From: Vibrio pelagius | GTDB taxonomy: Bacteria; Pseudomonadota; Gammaproteobacteria; Enterobacterales; Vibrionaceae | Assembly: GCF_024347575.1 (NCBI RefSeq) | Contig: NZ_AP025504.1 | Coordinates: 310,001 to 374,000 of the forward strand | Length of the DNA stretch: 64,000 bases | Direction: 5' to 3' | Part shown: positions 26,843 through 35,420 of the stretch, piece after piece | How positions within the stretch are numbered: position 1 is the first letter of the stretch | How the letters are laid out: every line of letters begins with the position of its first letter | Position numbers and translations under genes: made by a program | The notes under the pieces: generated by a model | The model's input: the letters and a program-made list of their open reading frames with translations, nothing else | Told to the model about the DNA's origin: nothing | Database searches by the model: none

Positions 26843-28738
26843 ATGAAATGGAGTGTTAATTTGACTAGCTCAAACTTGGGCCTATACCTAACCCTGATCG
26901 CCGCAACCCTATTTGTCTTTGATCTTCATTTACCACTTGGTATCGCCATGGCTGTTCCTTATGTCATTGTGATTGTCCTCTCACTCATTCGTAACAACCC
27001 AAACTTCACTTTAATTTGGGCAATCGTTTGTACTCTGTTGACCGTCATTGGTTATTACCTATCTCCACACGGCAATGACGCCTGGTTCGCAGTGTTCAAC
27101 CGACTTATTACTTTGTGCGCGATCTGGGTAATAGCCCTCATATCTATCCGCATCAGTTCTGCCAAAGAGTCTAACCAGAGGCAAGAGGCCACATCAGATT
27201 GCGATAAGTTCGATAATACCGCTAATCAATTTACGACCGATGCGATTATGATCGTCACAAAAGATGGTTCGATATCCTCCATCAATCGTAGATTCAGCGA
27301 GCTATTTGGCTATCAAACATCAGAGGTGAAAGGGAGATTGTTTACGCAGCTTCTTCAAGGTCCCAAGACGGATATAAAAGAGGTGAGGCGGATAACCGAT
27401 GCGATTGATAAACACAAAACAATCGAAGTCCAAGTTCTGCAGTATCATAAAAATGGCTCCTCTTGCTGGGTGGATATTTCGATAATCCCACGCTCTACCA
27501 AAGGCGAAACCAGTCATTTCATCTGCTCGTTAAGAGACGTTAGCAAACAAAAACAACTTGAAAGAGCACTAGAGACCAAAATAGAGCAATCTCATCAAGC
27601 TACACAAGCCAAAACGCAGCTCATGCATTTAATATCGAATGAGTTAACTAAACCAGCACAAGATTTGGACAAACTAGCGCAAAAAGTTATGTTGAGTGAG
27701 CAGCTCAGTGATGCTCAACGCCTAGGAGAACAAATCACACACTCAAGTAGACTTTTACAGGCTTCATTAAACTATGTCATCAAGCTTGCTCACTTAGACA
27801 ATGACCACATTACTCCTCGCCCCCAACAACTTAATCTCACCTCTTATATGTCTCATAAGAGAGAGTCCATCCAAGCATTAGCGCGCGGCAATGGGTTGCT
27901 ACTGGAACCTACTCTATCTATTCCAAATCAATGTGATGTACTCGTCGATGAGAATTTACTCGATACCATCATCGATTTTTTTGTACTCAGCGCAGTTTCT
28001 CAATTACGAGGTGGCACATTATGGTTTGAAAGTGGTTTAGCCATTGACGCCGATGAGCAACAATTATTGGTATGTTTTACATTTGAAGATAATGGACTTA
28101 TCAGTAAACAGCTGACGTTAAATAAACATCAGACATCGCCACAGGGAACGTTCGACCAAGGCATTAACGCTGGATTCAGGGTGATAGAAAAAGCGTTAAT
28201 CGCATTATTAGGCCATATGGAACACAGATTATCTAAGAATGGCCATACCCAAATTGACCTACAAATCCCCGTTACACTGCTAGACACCAGACCTAAAGCA
28301 AATGATGAGCTCACACCCATATCTAGCTCAGACATTTCGATACTCATTGCTGAAGACAACAAGGTCAACTACATCGTACTGGCGAAACTACTCAATAAAC
28401 TGGGATATGAGAGAATCGATCACGCCACCGATGGTGCTATCGCGGTAACTATGGCCACAGATAAGCAGTATGATTTGATCTTGATGGATCATCACATGCC
28501 AAACATGACCGGACTAGAAGCGACAACCACCTTACTCAATCACTACAAAGTAACAGCCAAGGTTATTGCTTGTACTGCCGACTTATCCCCACAAGTCCGG
28601 ACTCAGTTCTTCGAAGCAGGAGCGACTAACGTTATCTATAAACCGGTTAAAAAGGATGTTCTTTTAGACGCTTTATCATCGTTGGGTAACCCCATAAAGA
28701 TCTTTGAAAAGGAAATAGATAACAAAGGCGTCGCTTAA
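26843..28738 (+). CDS. Membrane PAS protein with pseudo-histidine-kinase core and receiver domain
   Basis: 631 residues. Four membrane segments fill residues 13-103 with almost no periplasmic part. A PAS domain follows (about 130-235: SINRRFSELFGYQTSEVKGR). The HisKA-like region reads LMHLISNELTKPAQDL, in which Asn266 stands where the phospho-acceptor His belongs. The HATPase-like part lacks the usual N-box Asn, and its G-boxes are degraded (FEDNGLISK; GINAGFRVIEKAL). The receiver is intact, with Asp549 (LMDHHMPNMTG). So it is probably not a kinase but could receive phosphate from the kinase encoded just before, 10 nt upstream. The ribosome site GGAGAG before ATG 26843 is strong. Confidence 0.88.
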   Translation: MKWSVNLTSSNLGLYLTLIAATLFVFDLHLPLGIAMAVPYVIVIVLSLIRNNPNFTLIWAIVCTLLTVIGYYLSPHGNDAWFAVFNRLITLCAIWVIALISIRISSAKESNQRQEATSDCDKFDNTANQFTTDAIMIVTKDGSISSINRRFSELFGYQTSEVKGRLFTQLLQGPKTDIKEVRRITDAIDKHKTIEVQVLQYHKNGSSCWVDISIIPRSTKGETSHFICSLRDVSKQKQLERALETKIEQSHQATQAKTQLMHLISNELTKPAQDLDKLAQKVMLSEQLSDAQRLGEQITHSSRLLQASLNYVIKLAHLDNDHITPRPQQLNLTSYMSHKRESIQALARGNGLLLEPTLSIPNQCDVLVDENLLDTIIDFFVLSAVSQLRGGTLWFESGLAIDADEQQLLVCFTFEDNGLISKQLTLNKHQTSPQGTFDQGINAGFRVIEKALIALLGHMEHRLSKNGHTQIDLQIPVTLLDTRPKANDELTPISSSDISILIAEDNKVNYIVLAKLLNKLGYERIDHATDGAIAVTMATDKQYDLILMDHHMPNMTGLEATTTLLNHYKVTAKVIACTADLSPQVRTQFFEAGATNVIYKPVKKDVLLDALSSLGNPIKIFEKEIDNKGVA

Positions 28739-28739
28739 A

Positions 28740-28765
28740 ATGAGTGACTAGGTTCGGTCACTCAT
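28740..28765 (+). terminator. Possible terminator hairpin after the pseudokinase gene
   Basis: ATGAGTGAC (28740-28748) and GTCACTCAT (28757-28765) form a perfect 9-bp stem with an 8-nt loop directly after the stop. No T run follows, so termination is uncertain; it may only protect the transcript end. Confidence 0.4.
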
Positions 28766-28885
28766 CACTGATTGTTTCAGTTACGTTAAGATTTCGCAAA
28801 ATATCCTTAATTTCACAGACATTGCTTGAACTCAACACGAGTGCGTGACATTGTAAATTCTTCTTTTCAAACAACTTGCCCGATT

Positions 28886-29554
28886 ATGAAAACGACACAA
28901 AAGATTGCCTTAATCACTGCTTTGGTAGTGGCTCCATTCGCTTCAGCAGACATTGAAATCAAAGTCCCTTCAAGTGTGGATATCTTAGCAGTGAACGAAA
29001 ATAAACCCGATTTAGACGGCGGACTTTTCTCCTCTCATAAAACCATGACACTGCCAGACGGTCAGAACCAAATTGTATTCCAATATCAGGTAGCTTTTGA
29101 CCAAGGTAACGATCGTGAGTTCATTGACAGCGATACCATCATCGCAACCTTTGATGCGAGTAATACGACACTGACCTTCAATATGCCTAAGTACCGAAAT
29201 ATCAGTGCCGCAAAAGAAGGCATGAAGGATCTTCAATGGAGCCTTGTCGATTCGGACCAGCAAACGGTTAAGGTCAAAGAAGACACATTAGTGAAAAAAG
29301 GTATGCAGATTGGGCGAAACTACCCAACAGAGGCAGCCAACTACAATAAAAAAGGCGGTGTCGCAGCACTGGCGAGCACAACTGCTTCAGCTGCAACGAT
29401 CAGTGCAACTGCGGCAAATACAGCTGTTCAACCTGTAACACTACCAGCGAAAGTAACAGCGTCGGACAATACTGCAGAAGAGATGTTGTATTTCTGGTAT
29501 GAAAAAGCAGACGATGCAACCAAACAACGCTTCAAAGATTTTGTAAATAAGTAA
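28886..29554 (+). CDS. YccT-like exported protein (DUF2057/UPF0319)
   Basis: 222 residues with a signal peptide (MKTTQKIALITALVVAPFASA). The mature part shows the DUF2057 pattern: IEIKVPSSVDILAVNENKP, LPDGQNQIVFQYQVAF and FIDSDTIIATFDA. The family is periplasmic, of unknown function, and about 220 residues long, so this copy is complete. The middle has an Ala/Thr-rich linker. I place the start at ATG 28886 because it opens the signal peptide; a TTG at 28826 is also in frame. The last codons (FVNK, stop) are the first unit of a tandem repeat that continues past the stop. Confidence 0.8.
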   Translation: MKTTQKIALITALVVAPFASADIEIKVPSSVDILAVNENKPDLDGGLFSSHKTMTLPDGQNQIVFQYQVAFDQGNDREFIDSDTIIATFDASNTTLTFNMPKYRNISAAKEGMKDLQWSLVDSDQQTVKVKEDTLVKKGMQIGRNYPTEAANYNKKGGVAALASTTASAATISATAANTAVQPVTLPAKVTASDNTAEEMLYFWYEKADDATKQRFKDFVNK

Positions 29555-29610
29555 TATTTTGTAAATAAGTAATATTTTGTAGACAAATAACATCTTGTAG
29601 ACAAGTAGCA
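29539..29610 (+). repeat. Four tandem 18-bp repeats across a stop codon
   Basis: Units 29539-29556, 29557-29574, 29575-29592 and 29593-29610. The first two are identical (TTTTGTAAATAAGTAATA); the last two differ at a few bases. The unit is six codons, and each copy re-creates Phe/Leu-Val-Asn/Asp-Lys-stop in the frame of the YccT-like gene, so loss of one stop would add six residues and end at the next. Confidence 0.92.
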
Positions 29611-29653
29611 GTGAGTGCTCGATATGTAAAAGAGCACCGAGAAAGGCTAAATT

Positions 29654-29730
29654 TAAATCAATAGTTGTGCTAACTGGAAAGTGGTTAACCGCCAGATCAA
29701 GCTGACCTGTCAGCAACAACCATTGATTTA
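29654..29730. repeat. Structured inverted-repeat element
   Basis: TAAATCAATAGTTGT (29654-29668) matches ACAACCATTGATTTA (29716-29730) as an inverted repeat at 14 of 15 positions. The 47-nt interior contains a perfect small hairpin GCTGACCTGTCAGC (29701-29714) and a possible CTGG/CCAG pair. It lies between the convergent YccT-like and GNAT genes. It may be a bidirectional terminator, a mobile REP-like element or a small RNA; there is no T run. Confidence 0.5.
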
Positions 29731-29762
29731 ATGAAACAATCACCTGAGTTGTACTAATTCAG

Positions 29763-30227
29763 CTAGGCTAACTGTTTTTCCATCACAAAATTATTCATGA
29801 TTTGCCCGCGGACTTCGATAGTCTGTTCATTCACGACAGAGAATCCAAAGTGCTCGTAAAAAGGACGCGCCGTGATGCTTACTTCAGAAAAGACCCTTTT
29901 CAATCCCTGTTGTTTAGCCAAGTTCAATACGTGTGACATGAGTTGACTGCCGATACCCCGTCCTTGATATTCATGGTGACAAAAGAAATGGTCTATCAAT
30001 CCGCTCTCTTGTAAGTCTGTATACCCAACAATGGTTCCTTCCAGTTCAACAACAAAGGGACGGATCTTATCCATCTTGTTTTGCCAAACGTCTATTGAAA
30101 ACTCAGAAGGTGCCCACGCTTCAACCTGAGACTGGCTATAGTGTTGGATATTGACGTTTCTTATCGTGTTAAAAAACAGAGCCCAAAGCTCTGGTGCATC
30201 TGTATTTCGATATTCTCTTATCTTCAT
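29763..30227 (-). CDS. GNAT-family N-acetyltransferase (YafP-like)
   Basis: 154 residues. The acetyl-CoA loop is YQGRGIGSQLMSHVL (Q/R-x-x-G-x-G/A). The N-terminus IREYRNTDAPELWALFFNTI and QHYSQSQVEAWAPSE, and the C-terminus ITARPFYEHFGFSVVNEQ with VEVRG-like EVRGQIMNNFVM, resemble E. coli YafP. The acceptor substrate is unknown. ATG 30227 is preceded by AGGA at 8 nt; an in-frame TTG one codon before is unlikely. It is a single gene, divergent from the oxidase operon. Confidence 0.85.
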   Translation of the reverse strand: MKIREYRNTDAPELWALFFNTIRNVNIQHYSQSQVEAWAPSEFSIDVWQNKMDKIRPFVVELEGTIVGYTDLQESGLIDHFFCHHEYQGRGIGSQLMSHVLNLAKQQGLKRVFSEVSITARPFYEHFGFSVVNEQTIEVRGQIMNNFVMEKQLA

Positions 30228-30663
30228 CAAGTGATTCCTTTTCAGATACGAAACTCACAATCATTACGGTTTGAGCACTGTCATGCAAGCCGAGCAGCGC
30301 TTTTCTCTTTTAGAATTGAAGCGTTCTGTTGAAGATGTGTTGTGCCTTCTAGCCCTGTGAGCATTCTTTCTCTCAAAGCGCGTAGTTCAAATCATACTTG
30401 ATACGAACCCAGCCGCAACTCAATACCAACTTCCCTGTCTGTTGTTTTTCTTTCAGGTGAACTAATCCGAAACCGACACCCTTTACGTACTACTGAGACA
30501 ACTAAAAGAACAACCTTTCCAATTAGCACTTCTACACAACTGTGCTTAACCTTTATAGATTGCATTTATCAGACCTAAATGCACATAACAACGCGATTGT
30601 GCTGCTTGGCAGCTGAGAATTGGCCACTTAGCGATGTATATTCACACTTCGAAGGAAACAGTG
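30228..30663. other. Intergenic region upstream of the cbb3-type oxidase operon
   Basis: About 430 nt between divergent genes. It should contain the oxidase operon promoter. I searched for an FNR/ANR-type TTGAT-N4-ATCAA site and found none, and saw no clear -10/-35. A 25-codon ORF from ATG 30283 has no ribosome site and I do not call it. Confidence 0.5.
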
Positions 30664-31020
30664 ATGAGCTTAATTCAAGATCGATGGAACCCGAAGACAC
30701 TATTCAACTCTCTGATTGTCGCAACTACTCTTTTTTCCTCGGCGCACGCTGTCAGCAATGATGAGCAATTCGAGATAGGTAAACAGAAAGCCAAAGTGTG
30801 TATGACCTGCCATGGTGAGGATGGCATCTCAACGCAAGAGCCCTATCCAAATCTACGTGGCCAAAAAATGGGGTATCTGATTTCATCGCTCAAAGATTAT
30901 CAAACTCGCGAGCGTACCAGTGGACTGGCCGTTTTAATGCAGCAACAAGCTGATGCTCTTTCCGACCAAGACATTGAGGATATCTCCTACTTCTACTCAC
31001 AACTCGGCAACGAAAAGTAA
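30664..31020 (+). CDS. Small periplasmic monoheme cytochrome c
   Basis: 118 residues: a signal peptide ending near SSAHA, one heme site CMTCH with GEDGIS after it, PNLRGQKMGYLISSLKDYQ, and a probable Met ligand in AVLMQQQADALSDQDIEDIS. This is the class I cytochrome c4/c5-like half-domain type (PF00034-like). It opens the oxidase operon, 18 nt before the CcoN-like gene, so it probably carries electrons to or from the oxidase. ATG 30664 has AAGGA 7 nt upstream and is preferred to ATG 30634. Confidence 0.87.
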   Translation: MSLIQDRWNPKTLFNSLIVATTLFSSAHAVSNDEQFEIGKQKAKVCMTCHGEDGISTQEPYPNLRGQKMGYLISSLKDYQTRERTSGLAVLMQQQADALSDQDIEDISYFYSQLGNEK

Positions 31021-31038
31021 CCTTTACAGGAGCTTGTT

Positions 31039-32448
31039 ATGGATAACGTGACAACGCAATACAGTGTGAAGGTGGTTAAGTACTTCATTCTGGCATCTTT
31101 CGTCTGGGCCATTTTAGGCATGTTAATCGGGGTAATTCTCGCTGCGCAACTCTACTGGCCTATTCTCAATTTCGACTCTCAGTACTTCCAATTCGGTCGT
31201 CTGCGCCCGCTTCATACCTCCGGCGTCATCTACGGATTCGTCGTTAATATCCTGATGGGAACGTCGCTTTACATTGCGCAGCGGACCGGACATTGCCAAC
31301 TCTTCAACAAAAGCTTGGCATGGATGGTGTTCTGGGGATGGCAGCTCGTTCTCTTACTTGCGTTGATTTCACTCCCTGCGGGTTACACCACTTCTAAAGA
31401 GTACGCAGAACTAGAGTGGCCAATCGACTTGTTAATTGTCTTTGTTTGGGTTCTTTACGCTGTTCTCTTCTTCGGTACGATAGCCAAACGTAAGGTGGGA
31501 CATATTTTTGTTGCTAACTGGTTTTTCGCGGCATTCATTATCGTTATCGCGATGATCTTTATCATCAACAATCTCGCCATGCCTGTTTCAGCCATGAAGT
31601 CCTACTCGGTATTTGCCGGCGCTCAAGACGCCATCGTCCAGTGGTGGTGGGGCCATAATGCAGTTGGCTTCCTTCTTACAGCTGGGATCATCGGCATAAA
31701 CTACTACTTCATACCCAAAGCCGCTGACCGTCCGATTTACTCGTACCGTCTATCCGTAATCCACTTTTGGGGCTTAGTCGGTTTCTATACTTGGGCAGGA
31801 ACCCACCATTTAATTTACTCCTCTGTTCCTGTTTGGGTGCAAAACATCGGCATTGTGATGTCATTAATTCTTTGGCTTCCTTCGTGGGCGGGTGCGTTCA
31901 ACAGCGCCATGACGCTGCTTCAAAACAAAGAGAAGCTCAAAAACGACTATATCTTGTTGTTCTTCTTCTCGGCGATTCTCTATTACTGCTTAGCCACATT
32001 CGAAGGCCCACTACTCGCGATTCGCTGGTTTAACATGCTCGCGCACAACACCGAATGGGTTATCGGGCACGTTCACTCAGGTGCACTGGGTTGGGTCGGA
32101 ATGTCAGGCATTGCGGTCTTCTACTACTTCATTCCTCGACTGTGGAACAAAACTGAACTGTGGTCACCAAAACTACTTAAATGGCACTTTTGGCTCGCAC
32201 ATGCTGGGGTTGCTCTTTATGCCATTGCGTTGTGGGTTGCAGGTATCGGTGAAGGCTACATGTGGCTAACACAAAACGACAACGGCGAATTAGTGTATAG
32301 CTTTGTACAAGCTATGGACTTCAAGGCCCCGTGGTTGTTCTTGCGTTTCTTTGGCGGGGCTCTGTTTGTGTTAGGTCTTCTGTTGATGGCAGTCAATCTC
32401 TACAAAACCGTTCGCATGTCGAACGAGTTAGTGGCAAAGGAGGCTTAG
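31039..32448 (+). CDS. ccoN: cbb3-type cytochrome c oxidase subunit I
   Basis: 469 residues, about twelve membrane segments. Oxygen is reduced here at the heme b3-CuB centre. Expected ligands are all present, one position below their numbers in the Pseudomonas stutzeri enzyme: His59 and His346 for heme b, His344 for heme b3, His206, His256 and His257 for CuB, and the cross-linked Tyr250 in GFYTWAGTHH. The subunit therefore looks catalytically complete. The ribosome site is AGGAG. No ccoQ gene is found in the operon, and no ccoGHIS assembly genes are in the window, so this is likely a second, accessory oxidase of the organism. Confidence 0.93.
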   Translation: MDNVTTQYSVKVVKYFILASFVWAILGMLIGVILAAQLYWPILNFDSQYFQFGRLRPLHTSGVIYGFVVNILMGTSLYIAQRTGHCQLFNKSLAWMVFWGWQLVLLLALISLPAGYTTSKEYAELEWPIDLLIVFVWVLYAVLFFGTIAKRKVGHIFVANWFFAAFIIVIAMIFIINNLAMPVSAMKSYSVFAGAQDAIVQWWWGHNAVGFLLTAGIIGINYYFIPKAADRPIYSYRLSVIHFWGLVGFYTWAGTHHLIYSSVPVWVQNIGIVMSLILWLPSWAGAFNSAMTLLQNKEKLKNDYILLFFFSAILYYCLATFEGPLLAIRWFNMLAHNTEWVIGHVHSGALGWVGMSGIAVFYYFIPRLWNKTELWSPKLLKWHFWLAHAGVALYAIALWVAGIGEGYMWLTQNDNGELVYSFVQAMDFKAPWLFLRFFGGALFVLGLLLMAVNLYKTVRMSNELVAKEA

Positions 32449-32451
32449 CTT

Positions 32452-33063
32452 ATGAATAAAGACTTCACTCAATCGGTTTGGATTCTGATTATCACAACGG
32501 TCGTCGTCGCCTCCTTCTCACTATTGGTGTGGGTTGTCCCTAATATTGTGCGCACCGCAGATATAGCCGAAGGAAGCTTGGCTAAGCCCCTTACTGCACT
32601 GGAGTTAGCTGGCCGTGATATTTACATCAGCGAAGGGTGCCATGTATGTCATACACAGATGGTTCGACCGCTCGACCCCGAGGTAAAGCGCAACGGTCGC
32701 GCGAATCAAGAAGCTGACGACATCTATGAATTCCCGAATCTTTGGGGCTCAAAACGTACTGGGCCAGATCTTACTAACCTAGGTCGAAAATATTCAGACC
32801 AGTGGCACATTATCCATCTCATCAACCCCAGACAAGTCGTACCGACTTCAATCATGCCCGCATACCCTTGGTTGTTCGAACAAACGCTTTCAGGTGATGA
32901 CATTGGAGACAAGATGAAAACGCTGCGAACTCTCGGTGTGCCATACACAGATAGTGAGATCAGCGAAGCGAGGCTGCAAGTGCGTGGCAAAACCAAAGCC
33001 GAAGCACTGATTCGTTACTTGCAGAGCCTGGGGCAAGATACAGCACAGGAGGTGTCACCATGA
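32452..33063 (+). CDS. ccoO: cbb3-type cytochrome c oxidase subunit II (monoheme)
   Basis: 203 residues with one N-terminal membrane anchor (VWILIITTVVVASFSLLVWV) and a periplasmic domain with one c-heme site in GCHVCHTQMVRP, which is the CcoO signature. Downstream, GSKRTGPDLTNLGRKYSDQW and a Met in VVPTSIMPAYPWL fit the family. It starts 3 nt after the ccoN stop with a GGAGG site, and its TGA overlaps the ATG of the next gene. Confidence 0.93.
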   Translation: MNKDFTQSVWILIITTVVVASFSLLVWVVPNIVRTADIAEGSLAKPLTALELAGRDIYISEGCHVCHTQMVRPLDPEVKRNGRANQEADDIYEFPNLWGSKRTGPDLTNLGRKYSDQWHIIHLINPRQVVPTSIMPAYPWLFEQTLSGDDIGDKMKTLRTLGVPYTDSEISEARLQVRGKTKAEALIRYLQSLGQDTAQEVSP

Positions 33064-35216
33064 GTACATTCTGGAACTGGTGGGCGATCATTTGCACTCT
33101 AATCTTCTTTGTTTTAATGGTTTCTGTGGTTGTTAAATATTGGCGCAGCAACCATAAAGCCGACCACGATCATACTGTCGGTAGTTTTGATAACATTGAA
33201 GAGAAAGACGCGCCTCCGCCTAAGTTGTTGTTTGTTGGCTACGCTATCGCTTTTGTTATTTCTGCTGGTTACCTCGTGCTATACCCCGGTATGGGAGAAT
33301 GGCGAGGTTTGGTTGATTGGCAACAGAGCGATGACCGATTAAGTTCCCCGTCCACCTCGCTGGACGAACAAATGGCCATGCAGACTCAAACCGATCTCAA
33401 CACCTTAGCTTTGGTACCTGAGATTGTCGCAAGTGGCCAAATTCTGTTTCAAACCCATTGCGCAGCGTGTCACAGAGACAATGCTCAAGGTCAGAAACAT
33501 TTCCCTAATCTCATTGATCAAGAGTGGTTATATGGTGGTGACGACAACGCCATTATCCACTCTATCGCTAAAGGCAGAAACGGTGCGATGCCGGGTTGGA
33601 ATGAGATACTCAGACCCGATGAGATATCCAAAATGTCCTATTATCTGGCCTCTCTCAATCAGCGCCACACTGATGTGCCAGAGGTCAAAGTCGAACTTGG
33701 CAAGAACCTCTTCATACAAAACTGCGCTTCCTGTCATGCTGATGGCACTGTTGCTAACCCTGATCTTGGTGTACCTGATCTCTCAGACAGTATTTGGCTA
33801 CACGGCGGCAGTATCGAGGAGATACAACACACAATCAACTTCGGCCTAAACAACTTGATGCCAGCCTTTGAAGAGCAACTTACCGCAAATGAGATTCTTG
33901 CCCTAGGCGCTTACATTCGTCATTCAGAACAGACAGAAATAGAAAGACTTGCAGCCTTAAAAGCGGACTCGGTTGAACGCGGTGAGTATCTTGCTCATGC
34001 CGGAGATTGTGTTGCGTGTCATAGTGCTGAAGGTGGGGAACCTTTCGCTGGCGGCCTACCATTCGTGACTCCGTTTGGTACAGTTTACTCGACCAATATC
34101 ACTCCTCACGCCAGTGAAGGGATCGGTCGATATGACTTTGATGATTTTAGGGATGCATTGGTCAAAGGTAAAGGCAAAGAGGGCTACCTCTATCCAGCAA
34201 TGCCCTACACTTCCTATCAATACCTCACTGACCAAGACATGCTTGACCTTTGGGAATATATGCAGTCAATTCCTGCGGTTTCTCGTCGAAATGATGATAA
34301 CAGCATGATATTTCCATCCAACATCAGACTTGGACTGTTAGGCTGGAACATTGTCTTTATGGACACCGATCCAATCGACTATCAAGTACCACAAGAGCTT
34401 AAAGAGAGTGTTGACGATGTCGAGAAGTGGCAACGGGGCAAATACTGGGTTGCAGGGCTCGGACACTGCTCGGAGTGTCACACTCCAAGAAATATTGCTC
34501 AAGCCTTGATACCTGAACGTATATTTCAAGGCAACTTAATTGATGGTTGGAACGCGCCAGACATTACTGCTAACGAGCTCTATATCGATGGATGGGATGA
34601 AAAGACGTTAACGGACTTCTTGCACACTGGTCACTCAGATAAAGGCACTGCATTTGCTGGAATGGCTGACGTAGTAAAAAATAGCTTGAGCTTGATGACG
34701 CGGGAAGATGTCGAATCAATGTCATATTACCTGTTACAAGGCGATACCAATAATATGATTTCACCCGACGCGGTTCCTTTGCAGCCGAAAGGTTTCGATG
34801 ATGCAGCGTATCAGTCTGATATCTATGCAACCTACCGTCAAACATGTGGGGCTTGCCACGGTGACGATGGTAAAGGCCGAGATCCAATTGCTCCGACTCT
34901 GCTTAACAACGGGATTATTATGCACAGTGACCCGTTTAACACCGTTGCAGTAACAGTTCGAGGCCTACAACCAACCTATCTCGACAAGGATAGAAACTTT
35001 ATGCCAATGGCGAGTTTTGAAGAGGTACTCTCTGACCAGAAGTTGGCTGAACTCATCACTTTTGTACGTAAAAACCTTGGTGATAGGCACGACCCTGTCA
35101 CACCCGAATACGTTCGAGAAGTGAGAGAGACCTTGGAAGCGGCGGGATACGCTGGCGGGTTGCACACAACCCCTGAAATGTATGACCGTAGAGACAACAA
35201 TATCCACATCAAATAA
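33060..35216 (+). CDS. CcoP-like oxidase subunit fused to a triheme dehydrogenase-type cytochrome (five hemes)
   Basis: 718 residues, more than twice the usual CcoP (about 300). Residues 1-290 are CcoP-like: membrane segments at 8-25 and 55-76, then two c-hemes, CAACH (134-138) and CASCH (222-226), with likely Met177 (GAMPGW) and Met267 (NLMPAF). Residues 300-718 resemble the triheme cytochrome subunit of membrane alcohol/gluconate dehydrogenases: CVACH (317-321) followed by GGLPFVTPFGTVYSTNITP, CSECH (470-474) followed by TPRNIA, and CGACH (596-600), with Met381 and Met535. The frame is open throughout and the AGGAGGT site is strong. It ends without the usual C-terminal membrane helix. A matching dehydrogenase subunit is not in the window. 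Confidence 0.9.
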   Translation: MSTFWNWWAIICTLIFFVLMVSVVVKYWRSNHKADHDHTVGSFDNIEEKDAPPPKLLFVGYAIAFVISAGYLVLYPGMGEWRGLVDWQQSDDRLSSPSTSLDEQMAMQTQTDLNTLALVPEIVASGQILFQTHCAACHRDNAQGQKHFPNLIDQEWLYGGDDNAIIHSIAKGRNGAMPGWNEILRPDEISKMSYYLASLNQRHTDVPEVKVELGKNLFIQNCASCHADGTVANPDLGVPDLSDSIWLHGGSIEEIQHTINFGLNNLMPAFEEQLTANEILALGAYIRHSEQTEIERLAALKADSVERGEYLAHAGDCVACHSAEGGEPFAGGLPFVTPFGTVYSTNITPHASEGIGRYDFDDFRDALVKGKGKEGYLYPAMPYTSYQYLTDQDMLDLWEYMQSIPAVSRRNDDNSMIFPSNIRLGLLGWNIVFMDTDPIDYQVPQELKESVDDVEKWQRGKYWVAGLGHCSECHTPRNIAQALIPERIFQGNLIDGWNAPDITANELYIDGWDEKTLTDFLHTGHSDKGTAFAGMADVVKNSLSLMTREDVESMSYYLLQGDTNNMISPDAVPLQPKGFDDAAYQSDIYATYRQTCGACHGDDGKGRDPIAPTLLNNGIIMHSDPFNTVAVTVRGLQPTYLDKDRNFMPMASFEEVLSDQKLAELITFVRKNLGDRHDPVTPEYVREVRETLEAAGYAGGLHTTPEMYDRRDNNIHIK

Positions 35217-35254
35217 CGATATCTGTTGGCTTAAAAGAACGTTATCTAACAAAA

Positions 35255-35279
35255 GAGACCTGTTCAAGGTCTCGTTTTT
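35255..35279 (+). terminator. Rho-independent terminator of the cbb3 operon
   Basis: GAGACCT (35255-35261) pairs with AGGTCTC (35267-35273), 5-nt loop, followed by GTTTTT. It lies 38 nt after the stop of the last oxidase gene. Confidence 0.85.
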
Positions 35280-35420
35280 ACATTGTTGAGTCATTATTCA
35301 TTAGAGATCAATCACTAAAGATAACGATTAATTAACACATATTGCGATCGGAATCCCAGAAACAATACTAGACAGAGTGCATAATGCTTTCATTTTTAAC
35401 AGATGTACAAAGGACAGTTT

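Noticed and set aside
30283-30360. 25-codon ORF before the oxidase operon
   Set aside because: No ribosome site and no sign of conservation visible from one sequence.
33424-33849. Plus-strand ORF of 141 codons inside the CcoP fusion gene
   Set aside because: It is an alternative frame of a gene with five heme motifs; it has no recognisable domain or ribosome site.
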